A stretch of 64,000 nt of DNA from Pistricoccus aurantiacus (GTDB lineage: Bacteria > Pseudomonadota > Gammaproteobacteria > Pseudomonadales > Halomonadaceae), in the NCBI RefSeq assembly GCF_042682565.1, contig NZ_JBHUIC010000011.1, one strand, 5' to 3'. Within the stretch, counting starts at the first letter, position 1. The number at the start of each line of letters is the position of its first letter. The position numbers and the translations under genes were made by a program. Below are positions 16,199 through 23,304 of this stretch, one piece after another. The notes under the pieces are model-generated. The model saw only the letters and a list, made by a program, of their open reading frames with translations. It was not told the origin of the DNA and made no database searches.

Positions 16199-16327
16199 CA
16201 CTAATGAGAATATTTTTTATTTGAGTGATGGAATTTTTTTATTACCGCCTCGGTCAGCTGGTAATCTGATTGGCATCTTGAAAAACTCCCCTATTTCGAT
16301 TGGGTCTTTGAGATTGTGTCTTGCACC

Positions 16328-16828
16328 ATGTCCACATCATTGCTTGAACGACGCAAATCCCGCTCGCCTCTCATCAGCTTGATGGTGTTGCTGGGTCTGA
16401 TTGGCGGGGGGTGTCTGGGCTGGTATCTCGTCGCTCAGCGTCTCCATGGCGGCGACGCCGTGGCCTGGTTCGCCGCCGATTCGTCCTGCAATCTGCACCG
16501 GGCACCTTGCACCGCCGAATTGGGCGATAGAGGCCGGCTGAGCTTTTCGATTCCGGGAGACATTCAGCCCTTGGAGAGACTGCCTCTGGAGGTGCGAGTC
16601 GAGGGCGTCGAGGCCCAGGCGGTACGGGTGGATTTCGTCGGGCGCGGCATGGACATGGGGCGCTATCGCTTTCCCTTGGAAGAAACCGCGCCGGGCGTTT
16701 TTCGAGGGGAGGGGCAACTGTCGATCTGTACTCGGGAGGTCATGCCCTGGCGAGCCAAGGTGCTGGTCGAGACTGCGTCCGGCACTCGAGGCAGCCGGTT
16801 CGATTTCGATGTGGCGGGGAGCTTATGA
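16328..16828 (+). CDS. Single-pass membrane protein of unknown function next to SCO1
   Basis: A 166-residue protein with a basic N terminus, one membrane helix (about 17-36) and an extracytoplasmic beta-rich domain. The domain has LPLEVRVEGV, VDFVGRGMDMGRYRFPL and RGEGQLSICTREVMPWRA, with Met and Cys residues that could bind copper. This resembles FixH/YtkA-like domains in outline, but I cannot assign it. ATG 16328 is preferred over the GTG four codons upstream; neither has a strong RBS. Its stop overlaps the SCO1 start by 4 nt (ATGA), which points to a shared role in copper handling or cytochrome oxidase assembly. Confidence 0.75.
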   Translation: MSTSLLERRKSRSPLISLMVLLGLIGGGCLGWYLVAQRLHGGDAVAWFAADSSCNLHRAPCTAELGDRGRLSFSIPGDIQPLERLPLEVRVEGVEAQAVRVDFVGRGMDMGRYRFPLEETAPGVFRGEGQLSICTREVMPWRAKVLVETASGTRGSRFDFDVAGSL

Positions 16829-17445
16829 GAAAAGGACACTATATTGCCTTGGGGCTCGTGGCGGTGCTGCTGCTGGCGGTGAGCCTGGGGCTCTGGCAGT
16901 TTCAGCAACGCACCGATCCCGGCGCCGAGGAGCCGCCCGGGGGCGAGATCGCCTTGCCCTCGACCCAGGGCGAGTTCGTGCTGTCGGCGCTCGATGAAGA
17001 TCAGCTCGCGGTGCTTTATTTCGGCTATACCTATTGCCCGGATATCTGCCCTCTGAGCCTCTCGGTGATGCGCCAGGCGATGTCACGACTCGAGCCGGAA
17101 CAGGCGAAACGTATCGTGCCGGTATTGATCAGCGTGGATCCGGCGCGCGATAGTCTGGCGCGGCTCGAACAGTACGTGGGGTTCTTCGGCGATGATTTCC
17201 TGGGCGTCCGAGGGAGCGAGGAGCAGTTGAATGACGTCGCGAAACGCTACGGCGTGGTGTGGCGCAAGGTGTCGTCGGGGCCTGCCGATGACGACTACAC
17301 CGTCGATCACACCTCATCGCTGTTCGTGGTCGATCGGGAAGGCGAGATTCGCCAGCGAGTTCTCTATTCGCCGACGCCCCAGGCACTGACCGCGGCGCTT
17401 GAAATGGAGCTCGCTGAACAAGAAGGGGCTGGCAATGATGGCTGA
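16825..17445 (+). CDS. SCO1/SenC family copper chaperone
   Basis: A 206-residue thioredoxin-fold protein anchored by an N-terminal membrane helix (about 7-26) with its domain in the periplasm. The copper ligands are visible: CPDIC (Cys 71 and 75) in YFGYTYCPDICPLS, and the distant His at about 162 in VDHTSS. SCO proteins deliver copper to the CuA centre of cytochrome c oxidase or keep its cysteines reduced. It is translationally coupled to the upstream membrane protein, and 17 bp separate its stop from the convergent depolymerase gene. Confidence 0.95.
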   Translation: MRKGHYIALGLVAVLLLAVSLGLWQFQQRTDPGAEEPPGGEIALPSTQGEFVLSALDEDQLAVLYFGYTYCPDICPLSLSVMRQAMSRLEPEQAKRIVPVLISVDPARDSLARLEQYVGFFGDDFLGVRGSEEQLNDVAKRYGVVWRKVSSGPADDDYTVDHTSSLFVVDREGEIRQRVLYSPTPQALTAALEMELAEQEGAGNDG

Positions 17446-17462
17446 ACACCAAGGCGCGTGAT

Positions 17463-18563
17463 TTACTGCGCCGAACCCTCGGCGTCAGAGGCATGGTCGG
17501 CAGAAACATTGTCGGCAGAAACGTTGCCGGATAGACCGGCAAGCTGACGAATCATCCTCATCAGGGCGCCAAGCTGTTCGCCGTCGCGGCTGTCATGCAA
17601 CGGGCTTGGCTGCCACATGCTTTCCTCATAGCCCCACCAGTCCCAGCAGCCCAGGGGGTTCGGCAAGCTGGGAGTGGCCTGAGGATAAATCACCACCAGG
17701 CGGTTGGTGTCCGCCCAGGCATCGAGGCCGCTGTTTCTGACGAACTGCTCGCCGATCTGTTCGCTGCTCATGCGACAGCCGTGCAGTGCCATGACCAGAC
17801 CACATTCCTTTCCCTGCGCGCAGCTTTCCGGGACGTACAGATAGCCGCGCTCTGCCAGGCCGTCATCGAAGGGCTCCTGATCGAATGTCCGCAGGTTGCC
17901 CTGGCTTTCCCCGCTGGGCGGAGCCAGATCCCCATAGAGCCAATCGAGCGCCCGGCCCGCGCCGTCACTGTCGCAGTCCAGCAGGTAAGGAGCTCCTCCG
18001 GCCCGGCAGTTCACCAGCAGGGCGGGGTCATCGATGCGCTCCCTCGCCACCGGCCAGCCATGATTGGCGCCTTCCGCCAGTTCGAGCTTGAGCTGGCTGT
18101 CGCTGTCCGTCAGCCAGCGCGAATACTGGCGAGCCAGCGCCGCGCCCAGCTGTGGCTGCACGACCTCGTCGTCCTCGCCCTGCCATAGATAGACTCGCTG
18201 CTCCGCCAGCGCATTCGCCTCGCCGAGCAGGTCGCGACGCCGATAGTCCTCCAGGCGAGCATCGAGCTCGGCGAGAGACGGCAGGCCTCGACCGATGGCC
18301 ATGCACTGACGCAGCGCCCGGCTAAGCTCGCCTTGGGAACAGCCCCAGGGGCCGGCGGCAAAGACGCCCAGGCCACTGAACACCTCGGGATAGGCCACCG
18401 CCAGCTGGGTCGCCATATAGCCCCCGGAGGAAACTCCCATCACGCTGATGCGATCCGGGTCGATGTGAAGGCTTTCAAGAGAAGGGGGCTCTTCCTCGGC
18501 GAGGGCGGAGGCACAAAGCCCCAGCCCTGCGCTCAGGATCGCGAGTGCGAAATTACGATGCAT
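17463..18563 (-). CDS. Secreted polyhydroxybutyrate depolymerase, type II catalytic order
   Basis: A 366-residue esterase with a signal peptide ending near LCASALA. The catalytic elements run lipase box GVSSG (Ser about 45), an Asp candidate in QGEDDEVVQP, the His in GANHGWPV, and only then the oxyanion motif ALHGCRMS, followed by NPLGCWDWWGYEE. The oxyanion motif downstream of the lipase box is the permuted order of type II PHB depolymerase domains. It would hydrolyse extracellular or periplasmic poly-3-hydroxybutyrate. No substrate-binding domain is present. The start (18563, or 18572) overlaps the 3' end of the FKBP gene, so the two form an operon. Confidence 0.85.
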   Translation of the reverse strand: MHRNFALAILSAGLGLCASALAEEEPPSLESLHIDPDRISVMGVSSGGYMATQLAVAYPEVFSGLGVFAAGPWGCSQGELSRALRQCMAIGRGLPSLAELDARLEDYRRRDLLGEANALAEQRVYLWQGEDDEVVQPQLGAALARQYSRWLTDSDSQLKLELAEGANHGWPVARERIDDPALLVNCRAGGAPYLLDCDSDGAGRALDWLYGDLAPPSGESQGNLRTFDQEPFDDGLAERGYLYVPESCAQGKECGLVMALHGCRMSSEQIGEQFVRNSGLDAWADTNRLVVIYPQATPSLPNPLGCWDWWGYEESMWQPSPLHDSRDGEQLGALMRMIRQLAGLSGNVSADNVSADHASDAEGSAQ

Positions 18564-19248
18564 CGTCCGCATCGACGTCCAGCAGTTCAACCTTGAAGAT
18601 CAACGTTTCGTTGGGCCCGATGGGACCTTGACCCTGAGCGCCATAACCCAGTTCCGCCGGAATGTAGATCATCCAGGTGGCGCCCGGTTTCATCATCTTG
18701 AGCGCTTCCTGCCAGCCTTCGATGACCTGACCGACTCGGAAGCTCACCGGTTCGCCGCGCTGGTAGGAACTGTCGAAGACGGTGTCGTCGAGCAGCTTGC
18801 CTTCGTAGTGCACCTCGACGGTGGAGTCCTCGTTCGGTGACTCGCCTTCGCCTTCTTTCAGCACCTTGTATTGCAGCCCGGAATCCGTGACCTTGACGTC
18901 CTCCTTGTCGGCGTTTTCCGCCAGAAACTTCTCGCCGGCGGCAAGGTTGGCGGCAGCCTCTTCCTCCGACTTGGCGCGCTGCTCTTCCATGGCCTGCTGC
19001 TGGAATTGCTGCAAAGTCGCGGCCATCTCTTCTTCGCTCATGGCCAGGTCATCACCGGCATAGACATCCTTGATGGCTTGAGTGAAGGAATCGAGGTTCA
19101 AGTCCGCTACGTCCTGCTTCAGGCTTTGCCCAAGGGTAACCCCCAGGCTGTAGCCGAGCTTTTCCTGATCGCTTTCCGGGGCAGCCAGCACCCAGGGGGC
19201 GGCGCTTAGAAACGTACCGAGAACGGCGACACATACCAGTCTCTTCAT
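18553..19248 (-). CDS. FKBP-type peptidyl-prolyl isomerase, FkpA/Mip-like
   Basis: A 231-residue periplasmic foldase. A signal peptide (cleavage near APWVLA) is followed by an N-terminal alpha-helical dimerisation domain rich in Glu and Gln (about 23-125) and a C-terminal FKBP domain (about 140-228) with DTVFDSSYQRGEPVSF, GQVIEGWQEALKMMKPG and IPAELGYG. It accelerates prolyl isomerisation and acts as a chaperone. AAGGAT lies 5 nt before the ATG. Downstream, the depolymerase gene overlaps its last codons, suggesting that this foldase may assist the secreted enzyme. Confidence 0.95.
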   Translation of the reverse strand: MKRLVCVAVLGTFLSAAPWVLAAPESDQEKLGYSLGVTLGQSLKQDVADLNLDSFTQAIKDVYAGDDLAMSEEEMAATLQQFQQQAMEEQRAKSEEEAAANLAAGEKFLAENADKEDVKVTDSGLQYKVLKEGEGESPNEDSTVEVHYEGKLLDDTVFDSSYQRGEPVSFRVGQVIEGWQEALKMMKPGATWMIYIPAELGYGAQGQGPIGPNETLIFKVELLDVDADDAS

Positions 19249-19471
19249 GAAAGATCCTTAACTCGTTGCGATGGGAAGACCTGTCGGACTTCTTCGAGGC
19301 CTTTGGGTTCCGCTGCTGACTGCTTACGTTTATATCATCAAGGTGGGGCGACAGACCATGCCGAAACCCGCACTCACCCGGTCGAACGGGATTTTTCAGG
19401 CGCTGCGTTGATTTGACATTAGTAGGGCTATGCTCTTTTCTGAAACTACATCAACAACACAGGGAATTGCC

Positions 19472-20500
19472 ATGAAGTTGCGCAAACTCGTTATCAGCAT
19501 GACCGCACTCGGGCTGGCCGGCATGGCCGCCTCGGCTAACGCCGAAACCTGGCGTTTCGGGCTTGAGGAGATTGAAGGCAGCGTTCAGCACGGCTATGCC
19601 GAAGAGTTCAAGCGGCTGATCGAGGAAAAGAGCGACGGCGATGTTACCGTTCAGCTGCTGCCTTACGGCAAGTGGGGATCCGACTACTCGACCCTCTACG
19701 ATGCGATTCAAAGCGGCTCCATTCCGATTGGTTTCGGTTCTGGTTTTCTCGGCGGCACCGTACCGGAAAGCCAGCTGATGAGCTTGAACTTCGTCATGCC
19801 GGAAGATCAGCTTGAAACCGCCAAGATACTCAATTCCGACGCCTTCATGAAAAGCGATGCCTGGCAGCAGGCATACCGCAATCGCGGCCTGGTACCGCTG
19901 GCCGCGTTGCCTGAAGGCTATCAGGTATGGACCGCCAACCGCGAGATTCGTACTCCCGACGATATAGAGAATCTGCAGATTCGCGTGATGGACAATAGTC
20001 TGCTGCGTGCGACCTATGAAGCCTACGGCGCCTCGCCGATCACCATTGCCTACGGCGAACTCTACAGCGCCCTTCAGCAGGGTCAGGCGGACGGCAACAT
20101 TCAGCCGGTGTTCGCTCATGAGGAAATGGGCTTCTATGAAGTCCAGGACTACATGATCTTCGCCAAGCAGTCGCAGTTCGTTGCCAATCTCATCGCCAAC
20201 CTCGACTGGTATGAAGGCCTGTCTGAAGACCAGCAGCAGATGATCGAGGAAACCACCGACGAGTTGGTGCAGATCGGTCACGATATCCAGAGCAAGTTCA
20301 ACGAGGAGCGCCTGGAAACCATCAAGGAGAAAGGCAATATCGAAATCATCGAACTGAGCGATGAGGAGCGCGAGCAGTTCCGTGAGTTGGCCGAACCGGT
20401 GCGCCAGACCTTTGTCGACGATGTCGGCGAACTGGGAGAACAGGCACTCAACACGCTGCTTGAGCAGGTCGAATCCGCCACCGGCGGTTCAGCTCAGTAA
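19472..20500 (+). CDS. TRAP transporter substrate-binding protein DctP
   Basis: A 342-residue periplasmic binding protein with a signal peptide ending at ASANA. The mature part has the DctP pattern: YAEEFKRLIEEKSDGDVTV near the start, LYDAIQSGSIPIGFGSG, and ENLQIRVMDNSLLRATYEAYGA with the conserved Arg that grips the carboxylate of the ligand, then YGELYSALQQGQADGNIQP. It delivers an organic acid to a DctQM permease. The ATG at 19472 has an AGGGA site 6 nt upstream. Unusually, the permease genes lie on the opposite strand, convergent with it. Confidence 0.93.
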   Translation: MKLRKLVISMTALGLAGMAASANAETWRFGLEEIEGSVQHGYAEEFKRLIEEKSDGDVTVQLLPYGKWGSDYSTLYDAIQSGSIPIGFGSGFLGGTVPESQLMSLNFVMPEDQLETAKILNSDAFMKSDAWQQAYRNRGLVPLAALPEGYQVWTANREIRTPDDIENLQIRVMDNSLLRATYEAYGASPITIAYGELYSALQQGQADGNIQPVFAHEEMGFYEVQDYMIFAKQSQFVANLIANLDWYEGLSEDQQQMIEETTDELVQIGHDIQSKFNEERLETIKEKGNIEIIELSDEEREQFRELAEPVRQTFVDDVGELGEQALNTLLEQVESATGGSAQ

Positions 20501-20542
20501 AACGCTGGCTTGAAGCAAGAACAGGCTTTAAGTGTCAAATCA

Positions 20543-20569
20543 ACCGGGGGCGGATGCCCCCGGTTTTTT
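20543..20569. terminator. Rho-independent terminator after dctP
   Basis: The 9-bp stem ACCGGGGGC/GCCCCCGGT (20543-20551 and 20556-20564) with loop GGAT is followed by TTTTTT to 20569. It stops dctP; leftward transcripts of the permease gene would also cross it. Confidence 0.92.
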
Positions 20570-20573
20570 GTGC

Positions 20574-21857
20574 TCAATCACCGCCCAGGGAAGGCAGCAG
20601 CAGCGAAATCTGCGGAAACAGAATCAAAATGAGCGTGGCCAGCAGCAGGATGGCGACAAACGGCGGCGTACCTCGAATCACATCCAGATAGGGCCGGCGA
20701 AAGACGGCGATGGCGGTAAAGATGTCGCAGCCAAAGGGCGGCGTGGCGGAGCCGATGGCCGCCTGCAGGGTGACGATGACCCCGACGTGTACCGGGTCCA
20801 GGCCCGTGGACTGTACCAGCGGCTTGAAAATCGGCACCAGGATCAGAATGACCACGATCGGGTCGACGAACATGCAGCCGACGAAGAAGGCGGCGGCGAT
20901 CAGCGACAGGGCGAGCACTTGGTTGTCACCGATATGATCGATGACCGGACCGAGAATCTGCTCGGGAATGCCCGCGGTACCCAGCGTCTGGGAAAACGCC
21001 GCGCCGATGGCGACGAGAATGAAGACCACGGCGGTGATCATGCCGGTGGATAGTGCCAGGCCGCCGAGATCGCGAATCGAGACCTGGCGATAGATCACCA
21101 CCTCCAGCAGCAGCGCATAGGCTACCGCCACGGCGGAAGCCTCGACGGCGCTGAAGAAGCCGCCATAGATGCCGCCGACCACCAGCACCGGAAAGCCCAG
21201 AGGCAGAATGGTCCGGCGCAGCGCCTTGAGACGCTCGCTCCAGCTGGCGCGAGGTTCGGGTTCGATACCCTTGACGCGAGCATCGATGTAGCAGTAGATC
21301 GCGAACATCACCAGGATCAGCAAGCCGGGTAGAATACCGGCGAGAAACAGATCGCCGATGGAGGTCTTCATTACCACCCCGTAGATGATGAAGCCGATGC
21401 TCGGTGGAATCAGCAGGGCGATATCGCTGGCGTTGATGATCAATGCCAGGGTGAAATGATCCGAATAGCCTTTGGCCAGCAGGCGCGGACGCATCGGTCC
21501 GCCCATGGCGACCACCGTGGCCTGAGTCGAGCCGGAGACGGCGCCGAACAGGGCGCAGGACGCGGCGGTAGTAATGGGCAGGCCGCCTCGCAAGTGGCGC
21601 GTGAAGGAATCGACCAGATCCAGCAGGCGGTTGGCGGTATGGCCCTTGGTCAGGATGTCCGCGGCGAAGATGAACATGGGGACCGCCGCCAGCACCCAGC
21701 TGCCCACTCCGCTGATCATCCAGCTGACCGCCTGGTCGGGCCCGAAGAAGGTCATTCCCGTGAACATCATGTACAGCATTCCCACCGCCAGCGGCACCAT
21801 CATGGGAAAACCGAGCAGCAGCAGCACGAGCATGATCAAAACTAGCCAGGTCAGCAT
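20574..21857 (-). CDS. TRAP transporter large permease DctM
   Basis: A 427-residue inner-membrane protein of about 12 helices that moves the substrate in exchange for Na+. DctM features include FPMMVPLAVGMLYM near the start, the FGAVSGSTQATVVAMGG segment, SDIALLIPPSIGFIIYGV, and FFVGCMFVDPIVVILILVPI plus ATPPFGCDIF near the end. AAGGAG precedes the ATG. It is preceded by its dctQ partner after 37 nt; the matching binding-protein gene converges from the other side. Confidence 0.95.
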   Translation of the reverse strand: MLTWLVLIMLVLLLLGFPMMVPLAVGMLYMMFTGMTFFGPDQAVSWMISGVGSWVLAAVPMFIFAADILTKGHTANRLLDLVDSFTRHLRGGLPITTAASCALFGAVSGSTQATVVAMGGPMRPRLLAKGYSDHFTLALIINASDIALLIPPSIGFIIYGVVMKTSIGDLFLAGILPGLLILVMFAIYCYIDARVKGIEPEPRASWSERLKALRRTILPLGFPVLVVGGIYGGFFSAVEASAVAVAYALLLEVVIYRQVSIRDLGGLALSTGMITAVVFILVAIGAAFSQTLGTAGIPEQILGPVIDHIGDNQVLALSLIAAAFFVGCMFVDPIVVILILVPIFKPLVQSTGLDPVHVGVIVTLQAAIGSATPPFGCDIFTAIAVFRRPYLDVIRGTPPFVAILLLATLILILFPQISLLLPSLGGD

Positions 21858-21894
21858 GAAAGGCTCCTTGCGTTATTGTTGTTGGGGGGATCGA

Positions 21895-22530
21895 TCAAGC
21901 ATCGCGCCGATTGTCGTCGTCGGTGTGAGACAGGTCGGGGTCTTCTTCGGGAAGCTCGTCATATTCTTCCTTCTCGGTGAAGGAGCGATAGATATCCTGG
22001 CTCACGAGATTGCGCGCCGTGGTCAAAAGATACTGAATGCCGGCAAGAGTGAAGCCGATGGGCAAGGCGAGATAGACCATCCACATGGGAATGCCCAGCG
22101 CCGCGCTGGTCCGGCCTCGCTCTTGTAACGTCACGACGTAGTCCACCGACTTGTAGGCAAAATAGAACATCAGCGCCGCGGTACCGAGGCAAAGGACGAT
22201 CAGCAAGGCCTTGCGTAGCCGACCGCTGAGCTGGTCGTAAATGGCGGTCATGCTGATATGGCGCGAATGCCGCGCCGCGTAACCGACTCCCACGAAGGTG
22301 ATCACCACGATAAACATCTCGGTAACCTCATAGGTCCCGGGAATGCCCTGCTGGAAGAGTAGATTGCCTACGACATGACCGCTCATCAGCAGTGCCATGG
22401 CGAGCACGCAGATGATGATGATCCATTTTTCGATGGCGCCGAGAACGAGATTGAGCCCGCCCAGAGCACGTATGAAACCGTTGTCTCGCCCGGGTGTTTT
22501 TTTATCTTCGGATAATTGTTGTTGGCTCAT
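21895..22530 (-). CDS. TRAP transporter small permease DctQ
   Basis: A 211-residue protein with four membrane helices, starting at about residues 35, 70, 110 and 155. The TYEVTEMFIVVITFVGVGYA and SRHISMTAIYDQL blocks are typical of DctQ. The N terminus (about 25 residues) and the acidic C terminus are cytoplasmic tails. It supports the DctM subunit encoded directly downstream. The substrate is unknown. Confidence 0.92.
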   Translation of the reverse strand: MSQQQLSEDKKTPGRDNGFIRALGGLNLVLGAIEKWIIIICVLAMALLMSGHVVGNLLFQQGIPGTYEVTEMFIVVITFVGVGYAARHSRHISMTAIYDQLSGRLRKALLIVLCLGTAALMFYFAYKSVDYVVTLQERGRTSAALGIPMWMVYLALPIGFTLAGIQYLLTTARNLVSQDIYRSFTEKEEYDELPEEDPDLSHTDDDNRRDA

Positions 22531-22699
22531 GTCGCTGCTTCACCTGATGGCGTGCCGAGCGCGGAAGAACGGCGGTGGTCGAATCGAAGCTCGCTGGATG
22601 TGGGGTCGCGGCTCCTGATGAACGGTGCATAAAGGTCAATTTGCGATGTTTGTTGTCTCTCTTTAGAACTTACAAGGTTTATCGAAACTCGACTAGCGG

Positions 22700-23254
22700 T
22701 CAAGGTTCAACCATTGGACGATCGAAGCGGGTTTCGAGAATGGCCAATGGCTGCCTGGCATTTTTATCGCTGGCAGGTAGCCACTCGAAAAGTCGCGCGG
22801 CCAGCGCGGGGTCATGCGGCTCCAGCAGGCGTATTCCCTGGGCCCGGTCGCTCAAGCGCTGCAAGCGCAGCAGGGTTTCGCGCTCGGATTGCAGTTCCGC
22901 ACGCTTGACGGTTTCACGCAGCGACTCAAGACCAGACGTCACGGCCTGAGGCTTGAGCCGCCGGCGCAGGTCGCGCAGCGGCTGAGTGGTCTCCTGCTGC
23001 CAATCACGTACCGGCGCAAGCACAAGCGGTGCATCCCGGCCCGGAGCCAGGTCGTGACAGGCCAGCCAGCAGATCCACAGCAGTTCGCAGACATCCGCGC
23101 CGAACTCATCCTGCAGATGCAGGCAGGCCGCAGCGACGCCGTCCTTGGCGTAAAGCGCCAGGGCGTAGTCCCAGAGCGGCAGTCTCCAGCTCGGGCTGCC
23201 GGTCGCCGTCAAATGCCGCAAATGCTCGCGTAATTGGGTAGAATTCAGGCTCAT
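22700..23254 (-). CDS. TIGR02444 family protein, unknown function
   Basis: A 184-residue protein. The N-terminal block WRLPLWDYALALYAKDGVAA, followed by CLHLQDEFGADVCELLWICWLA, defines the TIGR02444 family, found next to the ABC-F gene yheS in pseudomonads and relatives. The rest is helical and charged. The function is unknown. The ATG at 23254 was chosen because it gives the family N terminus; the frame is open further upstream to 23314, and the RBS is weak. It is divergent from yheS with 50 bp between the starts. Confidence 0.8.
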   Translation of the reverse strand: MSLNSTQLREHLRHLTATGSPSWRLPLWDYALALYAKDGVAAACLHLQDEFGADVCELLWICWLACHDLAPGRDAPLVLAPVRDWQQETTQPLRDLRRRLKPQAVTSGLESLRETVKRAELQSERETLLRLQRLSDRAQGIRLLEPHDPALAARLFEWLPASDKNARQPLAILETRFDRPMVEP

Positions 23255-23304
23255 TTTTTCGGTTCTTCGAAACCTGTTTTTCAAATATTGACTGGGGGTC
23301 AGGC

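Larger units (their letters stand above)
16023..16327. other. 305-bp gap between LysR and the membrane-protein gene
   Basis: No large gene is present. The left half holds the minus-strand sRNA candidate with its promoter, Fur box and terminator (separate entries). The right half (16206-16327) is AT-rich, with T-runs at 16213-16218 and 16234-16240; I see no gene in it. Confidence 0.6.

Noticed and set aside
16109..16204. 31-codon plus-strand ORF with a perfect GAGGAG-5-ATG start
   Set aside because: No plus-strand promoter is visible, while the complementary strand has promoter, Fur box and terminator. Its ideal RBS is explained as the complement of an anti-Shine-Dalgarno seed. It remains the main alternative to the sRNA.
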